64,000 bases of DNA from Streptantibioticus silvisoli. GTDB lineage: Bacteria > Actinomycetota > Actinomycetes > Streptomycetales > Streptomycetaceae. This document shows, piece after piece, positions 56,247-64,000 of this stretch (position 1 is its first letter; the number at the start of each line of letters is the position of its first letter). The translations under genes were made by a program, and so were the position numbers. The stretch is from NCBI RefSeq assembly GCF_027947535.2, contig NZ_JAAGKO020000002.1, positions 124,001 to 188,000 on the forward strand, given 5' to 3'. A model generated the notes under the pieces. The model was not told the origin of the DNA and did no database searches. It saw only the letters and a list, made by a program, of their open reading frames with translations.

Positions 56247-57989
56247 TCACGCTCCCACCGCCAGCGGCGCCTGCTGCAACGGCACCACCCGCCCCAACCG
56301 CCCCTTGGGCACCGCCGGTTCGGCCTGTTCCGGCGCCGGCGCGGGCGCCGGTCGCGGCGTTTCCCGTGGCGCCTCCCGCGTCGCCCCGGGTCCGGCGGCC
56401 GGGGCCGGCGGCGGAACGGTTGCGGCGCGGGCCGGGGCGGGAGGAGACAACAGTGGTGTCACGTCGATGAGTTGACGTGACGTCATATCGATTTGCGCGG
56501 TCGCCGCCGTCCCCGCAGCGCTGCCCCGCGCCGGCCCGTCCGCCGCCACCGGGCGCACGTACGGCAGGAACTCCTCCGCCGCGACGTCCCGCACCCCGTA
56601 CGGTTCCGGCCCCCACGGCTCGCGTCCCCACGGCTCCCGTCCCCCGTACGGTTCCCCCGCGCGGGCGAACGGCAGGCGCAGCGTGTCGCGCCGGGACCAC
56701 CAGGCGCTGCCCGCCAGCCACCCGGGCGGGGTCGGCAGTGACGCCAGCCGCCGCGCCGCCGGCCGCCACAGCGCCGACCGGGTCCCGATCCGCAGCAGCA
56801 CCGCGCACGACTCCGGCGCCAGCGGCCGCCCCGGCTGCACTGCCACCGGCTCCACCCGCCCGCCGTCCGGCCCCGGCACGTCGCGCAGGCAGGCCGGGAA
56901 CCGCACCGGCCGGCCGCCGCCCAGCACGCCCCACCCCAGCCGCTCGGTCCCCGGCGCGTCGCTGCGTACCAGCAGCAGTCCGCTGTCCGGGTCCGCCATC
57001 AGCAGTCGGTCGTCGCTGTCCGCGGTGAGCTGGAGCAACGCGCTGACCCCACCGGTGGCCAGGTCCACCGCCACCGTCTTGACCCGGCCGTCCACCTCCC
57101 GGTCCAGCGCCAGCGTCCGCCCGCCCCGGTCCAGCCACACCCCGCCGGTGCACCGCCCCTCCACCCGGGCCAGCCGCTCCAGCCCCTGGCCGCCGTGCAC
57201 CAGCCACACCGTGCTCGTCCCGTCCGCGTAACCGACCGCGTACGCCGACCCGGTGGCCAGCGGCGGCAGCAGCCGCACCTCCTCGCCGTGCAGGAACCCC
57301 ACCGGCACCTCGCCGGTGCCCGGCCCGGTCGGGTACAGCAGCGCGATGTCGTGCCGCCCCGGCGACCCGCGGCGTATCAGCACCCGCCCGTCCGGCAGCG
57401 GCAGCACCTGCGTGTCCGCCTCCTCCGGCTGATTGCCCGGCAGCGCGACGGTGTACGGCTCCGGCCCGCCCAGCGTCCACCGCTCCGGGTACCAGGCGCC
57501 CGCCCCGGCGTCCGCCAGGCACGCGGCGTACGAGCCGTCCGCCGCCACGCTGAACCCGGTACGCCGCACGGGTTCGGCACGGAACGCCGGCGTGAGCACG
57601 GCGCCCGCCGGGCCGGGGAACGCGGTCGGCGCGGCCGGGGCGGTCGGCGTGACCGGTGCGACCGGTGCGACCGGTGCGGTCGGTGCGGCCGGGGCGATCG
57701 CACCGGGGGCCAGCAGCACCAGGCGGTCGGGGCCGTGGGTGGGGGCGGCGCGGTGGTCGGGGTCGGAGTCGGGCCCGGCGGGGGCATCGGCGAGGGTGAC
57801 GCCGGAGGCGGGCAGGGCGCCGGGGACGTGGGCGCCGGCTTCCGGGACGTGAGGGTCGGCCTCCGAGGGGAGAGGGTCGGCCTCCGGGGCCGGGGGTTCG
57901 GCTTCGAGGGCGGGGTTTTCGGCGTTGTCGACTGCGAGAGCGGTGTCGACGGTGAGAGCGGTGTCGGCTTCGAGAGTGCAGGCGGTCAT
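56247..57989 (-). CDS. Large cytoplasmic beta-propeller-like protein of unknown function
   Basis: A 580-residue protein. After an acidic Ala/Glu/Pro-rich N-terminus (with repeats such as PVAPVAPVTPTAP, residues ~110-135) the middle shows successive beta blades (SYAACLADAGAGAWYPERWT; TQVLPLPDGRVLIRRGSPGR; YAVGYADGTSTVWLVHGGQG; RTLALDREVDGRVKTVAVDL), consistent with a propeller. The C-terminus is Pro/Ala-rich low complexity. ATG 57989 has GGAGG upstream. No signal peptide or catalytic motif is seen. The gene is single, so its role is unknown. Confidence 0.75.
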   Translation of the reverse strand: MTACTLEADTALTVDTALAVDNAENPALEAEPPAPEADPLPSEADPHVPEAGAHVPGALPASGVTLADAPAGPDSDPDHRAAPTHGPDRLVLLAPGAIAPAAPTAPVAPVAPVTPTAPAAPTAFPGPAGAVLTPAFRAEPVRRTGFSVAADGSYAACLADAGAGAWYPERWTLGGPEPYTVALPGNQPEEADTQVLPLPDGRVLIRRGSPGRHDIALLYPTGPGTGEVPVGFLHGEEVRLLPPLATGSAYAVGYADGTSTVWLVHGGQGLERLARVEGRCTGGVWLDRGGRTLALDREVDGRVKTVAVDLATGGVSALLQLTADSDDRLLMADPDSGLLLVRSDAPGTERLGWGVLGGGRPVRFPACLRDVPGPDGGRVEPVAVQPGRPLAPESCAVLLRIGTRSALWRPAARRLASLPTPPGWLAGSAWWSRRDTLRLPFARAGEPYGGREPWGREPWGPEPYGVRDVAAEEFLPYVRPVAADGPARGSAAGTAATAQIDMTSRQLIDVTPLLSPPAPARAATVPPPAPAAGPGATREAPRETPRPAPAPAPEQAEPAVPKGRLGRVVPLQQAPLAVGA

Positions 57990-58226
57990 GGTCGGTGGCA
58001 CCTCCGGTCACAGAAGCTACTTTTCGTACTTGTAGACGATCAGTGCATCTGCGGGATGCTTCACCCGTAAGAGTGGTGAAGGGGCGAATCCACCCCGGAA
58101 CGCACCCCCGGCTGCGCCGCCCGTCGTATCCGGCCCACCGCACCGCCCGCCGGCCGGCCACCACCCCGGGGCCGCCGGGGGCTCACGCCCCGGCGCGGTG
58201 CCCCGGCCGGGAGGTAACCTTCCCCC

Positions 58227-59066
58227 GTGCCCACACTGTCCGACGTCATCGACGCCCTGGAAGCCCTCTGGCCCGCCGGACGGGCCGAACCGTGGGACGC
58301 CGTCGGCCTGGTCTGCGGCGACCCGCAGGCCCAGGTCAGCCGGGTGCTCCTCGCGGTCGACCCGGTCCACGAGGTGGCCGCCGAGGCCATCCGGCTCGGC
58401 GCCGACCTGCTCGTCACCCACCACCCGCTCTACCTGCGCGGCACCACCACCGTCGCCGCCACCGGCTTCAAGGGCCGCGTCGTGCACGACCTCATCAAGC
58501 ACGATGTCGCGCTGCACGTCGCCCACACCAACGCCGACCGCGCCGACCCCGGTGTCTCCGACGCCCTCGCCGCCGTCGTCGGCCTGCGCGTCACCGGCCC
58601 GCTGGTGCCCGACGCCGACGACCCGGCCGGCCGCCGGGGGCTGGGCCGCGTCGGCGAACTGCCCGCCCCGCTGCGGCTGGCCGACTTCGCCGCCCAGGCG
58701 GCCCGCGGCCTGCCCGGCACCGCCGCCGGCCTGCGCGTCGCCGGCGACCCCGACCGCGAGATCCGCACCGTCGCGGTCTGCGGCGGCTCCGGCGACAGCC
58801 TCTTCGACGCGGTCCGCGCGGCCGGCGTCGACGCCTACCTCACCGCCGACCTGCGCCACCACCCCGCGTCCGAGGCCGTCCAGCACGGTGGCCCCGCCCT
58901 GCTCGACGCCGCCCACTGGGCCACCGAATGGCCCTGGTGCGAGCAGGCCGCCGCCCAGCTCGACGAGATCTCCGACCGGCACGGCTGGCAGCTGCGCACC
59001 CACGTCTCCCGGGTGGTCACCGACCCGTGGACCCTGCACGCCGCCGCGCCGCACCCCGTCCCGTAA
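58227..59066 (+). CDS. Nif3-like dinuclear metal-centre hexameric protein
   Basis: A 279-residue protein. EPWDAVGLVCGDPQAQVSRV, GADLLVTHHPLYLRG (metal-binding His pair) and LHVAHTNADRADPGVSDAL are the N-terminal motifs of the NIF3/YbgI family; GGSGDSLFDAVRAAGVDAYL and HWATEWPWCEQAAAQLDEIS are the C-terminal ones. The protein binds two metals in a ring-shaped hexamer; function is uncertain (annotated as a GTP cyclohydrolase I type 2 homologue). GTG 58227 follows GGGAGG. It heads a conserved block with the zinc-ribbon and RNase H genes. Confidence 0.93.
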   Translation: MPTLSDVIDALEALWPAGRAEPWDAVGLVCGDPQAQVSRVLLAVDPVHEVAAEAIRLGADLLVTHHPLYLRGTTTVAATGFKGRVVHDLIKHDVALHVAHTNADRADPGVSDALAAVVGLRVTGPLVPDADDPAGRRGLGRVGELPAPLRLADFAAQAARGLPGTAAGLRVAGDPDREIRTVAVCGGSGDSLFDAVRAAGVDAYLTADLRHHPASEAVQHGGPALLDAAHWATEWPWCEQAAAQLDEISDRHGWQLRTHVSRVVTDPWTLHAAAPHPVP

Positions 59067-59108
59067 CACCCGTTCCCGCAACCCCGCCAGCAGCCCAGGA
59101 GCCCCGAA

Positions 59109-59852
59109 CTGAACGCCGAGCCCGCCGACCAGATCCGACTTCTCGAAGTCCAGGCCCTCGACTCCCGTCTGAGCCGGCTCGACCACCAGCGGGCGACCCT
59201 GCCCGAGCTGGCCGAGGTCGACCGGCTCACCGCCGACGCCACCGGCCTGCGCGACCTGCTGGTCGCCGCCCAGACCGAGGAGAGCGACACCGCCCGCGAG
59301 CAGACCAAGGCCGAGCAGGACGTCGACCAGGTCCGCCAGCGCTCCACCCGCGACCAGCAGCGGCTGGACTCCGGCGCGGTCAGCTCGCCCAGGGACCTGG
59401 AGAACCTCCAGCGCGAGATCACCTCGCTCGCCAAGCGCCAGGGTGACCTGGAGGACGTCGTCCTGGAGGTCATGGAACGCCGCGAGGCCGCCCAGGAGCG
59501 CGTCACCGAACTCACCGGCCGGCTGGAGGCCGTCCAGGCCAAGATCGCCGAGGCCGAGGCCCGCAAGTCCGCGCTGATGGAGGAGATCGACGCCGAGGGC
59601 TTCAAGGCCGCCAAGGAGCGCGAGGTGGTCGCCGGCTCCGTCCCGGCCGACCTGTTCAAGCTCTACGAGAAGCTGCGCGCCCAGTCCGGCGGCATCGGCG
59701 CCGCCAAGCTCTACCAGAAGCGCTGCGAAGGCTGCCGCCTGGAGCTGAACATCACCGAGCTGAACGACGTGCGCGCCGCACCGCGCAACGAGGTGGTCCG
59801 CTGCGAGAACTGCCGCCGCATCCTGGTCCGCGTGCCGGACTCCGGCCTGTGA
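59109..59852 (+). CDS. C4 zinc-ribbon coiled-coil protein (CdsZ/DUF164) with an apparent CTG start
   Basis: A 247-residue protein: a long antiparallel coiled coil (QIRLLEVQALDSRLSRLDHQ, SPRDLENLQREITSLAKRQG, ERVTELTGRLEAVQAKIAEA) and a C-terminal zinc ribbon with CEGC and CENC (YQKRCEGCRLELNITEL; RCENCRRILVRV). It binds nucleic acid or acts as a scaffold. The expected N-terminus, x-NAEPADQIRLLEVQALDSRL, begins at CTG 59109, with AGGAG about 7 nt upstream; there is no ATG, GTG or TTG in frame nearby before the coiled coil. It is therefore a non-canonical start. It is 42 bp after Nif3, and its stop overlaps the RNase H start. Confidence 0.88.
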   Translation: MNAEPADQIRLLEVQALDSRLSRLDHQRATLPELAEVDRLTADATGLRDLLVAAQTEESDTAREQTKAEQDVDQVRQRSTRDQQRLDSGAVSSPRDLENLQREITSLAKRQGDLEDVVLEVMERREAAQERVTELTGRLEAVQAKIAEAEARKSALMEEIDAEGFKAAKEREVVAGSVPADLFKLYEKLRAQSGGIGAAKLYQKRCEGCRLELNITELNDVRAAPRNEVVRCENCRRILVRVPDSGL

Positions 59853-61069
59853 CGGGACGCCTCCTCGTCGAGGCGGACGGCGGGTCCCGGGGCAACCCGG
59901 GGCCCGCGGGCTACGGTGCCGTCGTCAAGGACGCGGCCACCGGTGAAACCCTCCTGGAGGAGGCCGGGTTCATCGGCACCGCCACCAACAACGTCGCCGA
60001 GTACCGCGGCCTGATCGCCGGCCTGCGCGCCGCCCGCCGGCTGGACCCCGGCGCCGAGGTGCTGGTGCGGATGGACTCCAAGCTCGTCGTCGAGCAGATG
60101 TCGGACCGCTGGAAGATCAAGCACCCCGGCATGCGCCCGCTCGCCGCCGAGGCCCGGGCCGTCTTCCCGCCCGGGCAGGTCACGTACGAGTGGATGCCGC
60201 GCGAGCGCAACAAGCACGCCGACCGCCTGGCCAACGAGGCGATGGACGCGGGACAGCGCGGCGAACGCTGGCAACCGGCCGACTCCACCGCGCAGTTCGC
60301 CTCCGGCGGCGAGGCGGCTGACGGTGCCGGAGCTTTCTCCGGTGAGGCGGCTGACGTTGCCGGTGCCGTGGCTGACGGTGCGTCGGCTTCCGGTGAGGTG
60401 TCCGGCGTCGCCGGCGCGGTGGCTGACGCTCCCGGTGCCGGTGTGACGACCACGTTCGTCCTGCTGCGGCACGGCGAGACCGCGCTGACCCCGGAGCGGC
60501 GGTTCTCCGGCAGCGGGGGAGCGGAGGACCCCGAACTGTCCGACAAGGGGCGGTGGCAGGCGCGCCGTGCCGCCGAGGCGCTGGCCGCCCGCGGCACGAT
60601 CGAGGCGGTGGTCTGCTCGCCGCTGGCCCGCTGCCGTGCCACCGCCGCAATCGTCGCCGACCGGCTCGGTCTCCCCGTCGAGGTCGAACCGGAGCTGCGC
60701 GAGGCCGACTTCGGGGCGTGGGAGGGGTTGTCGTTCGCGGAGGTGAGGGAGCGTCACCCGGCCGACCTGGCGGCCTGGTTGGCCTCACCGGACGTCCGGC
60801 CCACCGGCGGTGGTGAGAGCCTGACCATGGTGGCGTCCCGGATCGCCGCGGCTCAGGAGGAATTGACGGCCCGTCAGGCCGGACGCACCGTGCTGCTGGT
60901 CACCCACCTCACCCCGGTGAAGACGCTGGTGCGCCTCGCCCTCGGTGCCCCGGCGGAGGCGTTGTTCCGGATGGACCTGTCGGCGGCCTCGCTGTCGGTC
61001 GTCGCCCGCCGCCCGGACGGCACCATGACGCTGCGGCTGTTCAACGACACGTCGTACCTTCGCGGTTGA
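59849..61069 (+). CDS. Bifunctional RNase H / acid phosphatase (histidine phosphatase fusion)
   Basis: A 406-residue fusion. Residues ~1-140 are RNase H type I: EADGGSRGNPGPAGYGAVVK (catalytic Asp), TNNVAEYRGLIAGL (Glu), RMDSKLVVEQMSDRWKI (Asp) and RNKHADRLANEAMD. Residues ~205-400 are a phosphoglycerate-mutase-like phosphatase: FVLLRHGETALT (RHG) and LVTHLTPVKTLV (second His). Mycobacterial homologues (Rv2228c) combine RNase H with alpha-ribazole phosphatase (CobC) activity. A Gly/Ala-rich linker (GAVADGASASGEVSGVAGAV) joins them. GTG 59849 overlaps the upstream stop (GTGA). Confidence 0.95.
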   Translation: MTGRLLVEADGGSRGNPGPAGYGAVVKDAATGETLLEEAGFIGTATNNVAEYRGLIAGLRAARRLDPGAEVLVRMDSKLVVEQMSDRWKIKHPGMRPLAAEARAVFPPGQVTYEWMPRERNKHADRLANEAMDAGQRGERWQPADSTAQFASGGEAADGAGAFSGEAADVAGAVADGASASGEVSGVAGAVADAPGAGVTTTFVLLRHGETALTPERRFSGSGGAEDPELSDKGRWQARRAAEALAARGTIEAVVCSPLARCRATAAIVADRLGLPVEVEPELREADFGAWEGLSFAEVRERHPADLAAWLASPDVRPTGGGESLTMVASRIAAAQEELTARQAGRTVLLVTHLTPVKTLVRLALGAPAEALFRMDLSAASLSVVARRPDGTMTLRLFNDTSYLRG

Positions 61070-61087
61070 CGCCTGCCCGGACCGGGG

Positions 61088-61870
61088 TCAGTGCACGTCG
61101 CGCACCAGGACGTCCAGCCGCCCGGCGCCGGCCTCCTCCACGGTGAAGCCCGACTCCCGCCAGTGGGCGGCCAGTTGATCCGCGTCACGGGGATCGGCTC
61201 CGGACTCCAGCAGGGCCCGGAGCAGGCGGCCCTTGGTCGCCTTGTTGAAGTGGCTGACCACGGTGCGCTTCTCGACGCCGCCGACCGTCCGGACCTGGAG
61301 CACCCGCACGCACACCGTGCGGGCCGCCACGTCGCCGGTGGGTTTCCAGGCCGCCGCGTACGCGCCCGACCGCAGGTCCAGCACGAGGCCGCCGTCCGCC
61401 ACCGCCGGCATCACCTGCGCCAGCGCGCCGCGCCAGAACGCCGCCAGCCCGCCCAGCCCCGGCAGCCGCACCCCGATCGGACAGCGGTACGACGGGATCG
61501 CGTCGTCCACCGTGACCGCGCCCCACAGCCCGGAGAACACCAGCAGGCGTTCCCCGGCCCGCCGCCGCGCCGTCGCGTCCAGCGAGGCCAGGCCCAGCGC
61601 GTCGTACAGCACCCCGGTGTAGACCTCACCGGCCGGCCCGGCGGGGGCGTCGGGCAGGGCGGCGTTCCTGCGGATCTCACCGCGCTGCGTCGGGCCCAGG
61701 CCCAGCACGTCCAGCGCCTTGTCCTCGTCGCCCCGGCACAGCTCCACCAGCTCCGCCAGCACCCGTTCGCGCGCCGGCCGCAACCCCGGCAGCGACAGCC
61801 CCGCCACGTCCACGGCGGCCCCCTTCGCCGGTGCGGCCTTGCCCTCGGACGGCGGCAACAGGACGAGCAC
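61088..61870 (-). CDS. yaaA: YaaA-family peroxide stress protein
   Basis: A 260-residue protein. MLVLLPPSEGKAAPAKGAA (PPSEGK), YTGVLYDALGL, LLVFSGLWGAV and PIGVRLPGLGGLAAFW are the YaaA (DUF328) family motifs; VVSHFNKATKGRLLRALLES is the conserved HxNK(x)KG element. E. coli YaaA limits intracellular free iron during peroxide stress. The start at ATG 61870 is at the usual place. It is convergent with the RNase H gene and divergent from rnpB. Confidence 0.93.
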   Translation of the reverse strand: MLVLLPPSEGKAAPAKGAAVDVAGLSLPGLRPARERVLAELVELCRGDEDKALDVLGLGPTQRGEIRRNAALPDAPAGPAGEVYTGVLYDALGLASLDATARRRAGERLLVFSGLWGAVTVDDAIPSYRCPIGVRLPGLGGLAAFWRGALAQVMPAVADGGLVLDLRSGAYAAAWKPTGDVAARTVCVRVLQVRTVGGVEKRTVVSHFNKATKGRLLRALLESGADPRDADQLAAHWRESGFTVEEAGAGRLDVLVRDVH

Positions 61871-61940
61871 GGCAGGTCTCCTTCGTACGGCGGTGGCGCA
61901 GGCAGCCTATGCCGCCGCGTCCACTACGATGGCGGCACGG

Positions 61941-62347
61941 CAGACGAGTCGTGCGGGCGGTCGCGTCAGGACCTTCAGGGGTCCTGCCGAGGAACGTCCG
62001 GGCTCCACAGGGCAAGGTGGTGGGTAACGCCCACCCGGGGTGACCCGCGGGAAAGTGCCACAGAAAACAGACCGCCGGGGGCTCAGGCCCCCGGTAAGGG
62101 TGAAACGGTGGTGTAAGAGACCACCAGTGCCCAGGGTGACCTGGGCAGCTAGGTAAACCCCACCTGGAGCAAGGTCAAGAAGGGTCGCCGCGAGGCGGCC
62201 CACGCGGACGTTCGAGGGCTGCCCGCCCGAGTCCGCGGGTAGACCGCACGAGGCCGGCGGCAACGCCGGCCCTAGATGGATGACCGCCTCCCGGCGAGCC
62301 GCGAGGCTCCCCGGAGACAGAACCCGGCGTACAGCACGACTCGTCTG
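61941..62347 (+). ncRNA. rnpB: RNase P RNA component
   Basis: A ~407-nt stretch with the universally conserved parts of bacterial class A RNase P RNA: GAGGAACGTCCGGGCTCCAC near the 5' end, GGGTAACGCCCACCCGGGGT, AAGTGCCACAGAAAACAGAC, TAAGGGTGAAACGGTG, and near the 3' end AGATGGATGACC and GACAGAACCCGGCGTACAG. The 5' CAGACGAGTCGTG pairs with the 3' CACGACTCGTCTG to close P1, which fixes both ends. It catalyses removal of the tRNA 5' leader. Confidence 0.97.
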
Positions 62348-62646
62348 TCGCTCCCAGCGACTTTGGCTCGCATCGCCCATCCGAGCTGCGGCGATGCACG
62401 TTTCCGTGGTGTCCGGGGCGTACTGCTTCGCACCACGAAAGTCCCTGAAAAGTCCCTCGGACGACGTGGAAAGTGCCAGAAAACCCCCACAGATCCGGCT
62501 GGTCCTCCAAGGTCACAGCCCCTGCGGGCAGCTTCGCTTCCGCGTGAGGACTCCCAGACGTGGGACATCGGAGCAGGCCCACCCTGTCGTTACGATCCGT
62601 AGCGCCACCGCGCAGACGAGGGGTGTGCTTCGCGTCGGCGGTGTGA
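62348..62646. other. Region after rnpB without a recognisable gene
   Basis: The sequence is less GC-rich near 62400-62520 and contains open frames on both strands without family resemblance or good starts. No hairpin with a T tract was found directly after rnpB. The stretch 62839-63149 likewise shows nothing convincing. Confidence 0.4.
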
Positions 62647-62838
62647 CCGCTCGTTCGAGGAGTCGGCGGGAGGGGCTGGCACGATCGGGGCAGCGGGCGA
62701 CTCCACGGTGCATCTGACGAGAACCGGGCGCGTTGCAAGGCGGTGGCCGGTACTGAGGACCCTGAAGCGTGCCCGCGACGCTGGGGCTACGAGCACATCG
62801 GCGACCAGAAGCCGTTCCCCGACTCGCCCCTGTAGGCC
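62647..62838 (+). pseudogene. 3' fragment of an unknown coding sequence
   Basis: A plus-strand frame with no usable start reads RARCKAVAGTEDPEACPRRW then GYEHIGDQKPFPDSPL and stops at 62838. The residue pattern (two Cys, PEAC, an aromatic-rich end) looks like the C-terminus of a real small protein, but the upstream part is out of frame or gone (stop at 62644). No family is recognised. Confidence 0.25.
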
Positions 62839-63149
62839 ACGACGGTGTGCGAGTTGTCGGAGCGGGAGGCCACGCAGTCGCACAAGCCGGCGTGTTCGTC
62901 CCCGGGCCGCGGAGCGCCGCGATGCCGGCAGTCGTCACCGGTCCTCACAGCCCCTGGCCGGACTGCTGCCCGGCCAACGGAGGGTTTCCCCGGCCTGCGT
63001 GGACCTCGACCGGGTCGAGGCCGATGCGAAGGGCCTGATGACCTCGAACGTGCGGCCTCGCCGGCGAAGGGGCCAGGCCGCACGTCGGGTCGCGGTGACG
63101 GGGTTCGGCCCACCGAGGGGAGCCGTCGGCCGCGAAGGTTCTGCGGGGG

Positions 63150-64000
63150 TTATCGGGTCCTGAAGCGGCGGAAGAGGTTTCGGGCCACGTATACCCCCGG
63201 GCCGCCGAAGCCGACGATGTCGACGCGGCCGTCGCCGGTGATGTCGGCCAGGAAGCGGGGGTGCCGGTCGACCCGCCAGCCGCCCGCGTTCTCGTTGTAC
63301 CCGAAGCCGCGGCACACCAGTTGGGCCTGGTCGAACCGGCCGTCGCCGCGGTTGTGCGACACCCAGACTCCCTCGTTGCCGAAGCCGACGATGTCGGGGT
63401 TGCCGTCGCCGGTGACGTCGGCGAGGAACCGGGGGTGTTTCTTGCTCGTCCACCCCTGGGCGGTCCCGAAGTCGTTCAGGACGAGCTTCGGGGGCCCGAA
63501 TGTGCCGTCGCCGCGCCCGCGTGACACGACGACGCCGAGCGGCCCGAACCCGACGAGGTCCGGCCCTTCGGCACCGGTGGTCGGGAGCAGGAAGCGGGGG
63601 TGTTCCTCGACCGAGCTCCACCCTTGCCCGGTCCCGAAGTCGTCGAGGATGTACAGGGGTTCGGCGAACCCACCTTCCTCGTCCTGGTGGGATACCCACA
63701 CGCCGTCGTCGTGGCAGCCGACCAGGTCCAGCCTGCCGTCTCCGGTGGTGTCGGCGAGGAAGCGCGGGTGCTTGTCGGCGAGCCAGCCGCCCGCCTGCTC
63801 GCCGTGTCCGAACGCCTTCAGGACCGGTTCGTCGCCGAGCGGCGCGAACTTTCCTTCCTCGTCCTGGTGGGATACCCACACGCCGTCGTCGTGGCAGCCG
63901 ACCAGGTCCAGCCTGCCGTCACCGGTGGTGTCGGCGAGGAAGCGCGGATGCTTGCCGGCGAGCCAGCCGCCCGCCTGCTCGCCGTGCCCGAACGCCTTCA
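63150..64000 (-). CDS. FG-GAP/VCBS-repeat protein (5' part outside the window)
   Basis: The minus strand is open from the right edge to a stop at 63150, giving at least 283 residues of repeats of 50-60 residues. Each holds HPRFLADTTGDGRLDLVGF or a variant: the DxxGDGxxD calcium site of FG-GAP/VCBS beta-propellers, preceded by a GGW or QGW turn. Such proteins are secreted or fused to a lectin or enzyme. The signal peptide and N-terminal domain lie beyond the window. Two consecutive repeats, 63673-63820 and 63853-64000, are almost identical in DNA with a 180-bp period, so they arose by recent duplication. Confidence 0.9.
   Translation of the reverse strand, partial: KAFGHGEQAGGWLAGKHPRFLADTTGDGRLDLVGCHDDGVWVSHQDEEGKFAPLGDEPVLKAFGHGEQAGGWLADKHPRFLADTTGDGRLDLVGCHDDGVWVSHQDEEGGFAEPLYILDDFGTGQGWSSVEEHPRFLLPTTGAEGPDLVGFGPLGVVVSRGRGDGTFGPPKLVLNDFGTAQGWTSKKHPRFLADVTGDGNPDIVGFGNEGVWVSHNRGDGRFDQAQLVCRGFGYNENAGGWRVDRHPRFLADITGDGRVDIVGFGGPGVYVARNLFRRFRTR

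Overview
The window is very GC-rich, uses GTG/ATG starts with short actinobacterial Shine-Dalgarno sequences, and carries Streptomyces marker genes: a DUF6227 protein, a SCO2322-family protein beside an ECF transporter, a SARP regulator with a TTA codon, and DasR- and Nur-type operators. It is best read as the chromosome of a Streptomyces or close relative in Streptomycetaceae. No replication origin, CRISPR array or intact prophage was seen.

Region 1 (0-13 kb) is an accessory, partly decayed island. After a coiled-coil protein gene and tRNA-Val(TAC) come small secreted proteins (a 59-aa peptide, two I36-inhibitor-like proteins, two extremely Gly-rich proteins), a DasR-type regulated GH18 chitinase and an L,D-transpeptidase. 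Between them lie frameshifted phage-like/collagen-like genes, a broken IS630 transposase and AT-rich patches unlike the rest of the window.

Region 2 (13-18.2 kb) is the most novel locus. A 40-aa peptide gene is followed by a very strong hairpin, then a membrane M50 metalloprotease with a possible PqqD-like N-terminus, then a translationally coupled 766-aa TPR protein. A convergent SARP regulator contains a TTA (bldA) codon. Upstream are ~34-bp repeats that each carry a small dyad. It looks like an undescribed RiPP or peptide-signalling cassette.

Region 3 (18.6-21 kb) is a nickel module: a His-rich mini-lipoprotein, a Nur-box match and a NiCoT nickel/cobalt permease. Region 4 (21-37 kb) is mostly housekeeping: fused PabA-PabB carrying a collagen-like insertion, a pyruvate-oxidase-type enzyme, DUF6227, a DedA protein, a coupled FAD protein/DUF2797 pair, a yybP-ykoY Mn2+ riboswitch ahead of a GDT1-type exporter, an XRE regulator, a HAD phosphatase, PGPGW, DinB and acyltransferase proteins.

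Region 5 (37.8-43.7 kb) is a five-gene minus-strand ECF operon led by a cobalamin riboswitch, with two surface proteins, one resembling the alpha-barrel of transcobalamin. Region 6 (43.7-47.8 kb) pairs a KstR-like TetR regulator and a matching operator with a divergent glycosyltransferase-methyltransferase-alpha-barrel operon. Region 7 (47.8-58 kb) holds an LLM oxidoreductase, a lipoprotein amidase, a methyltransferase, a DesK/DesR-type pair, a MaoC hydratase and proteins of unknown function. Region 8 (58-62.4 kb) is a conserved core block: Nif3, a zinc-ribbon protein with an apparent CTG start, RNase H/phosphatase fusion, YaaA and the RNase P RNA. The right edge enters an FG-GAP repeat gene that runs out of the window.
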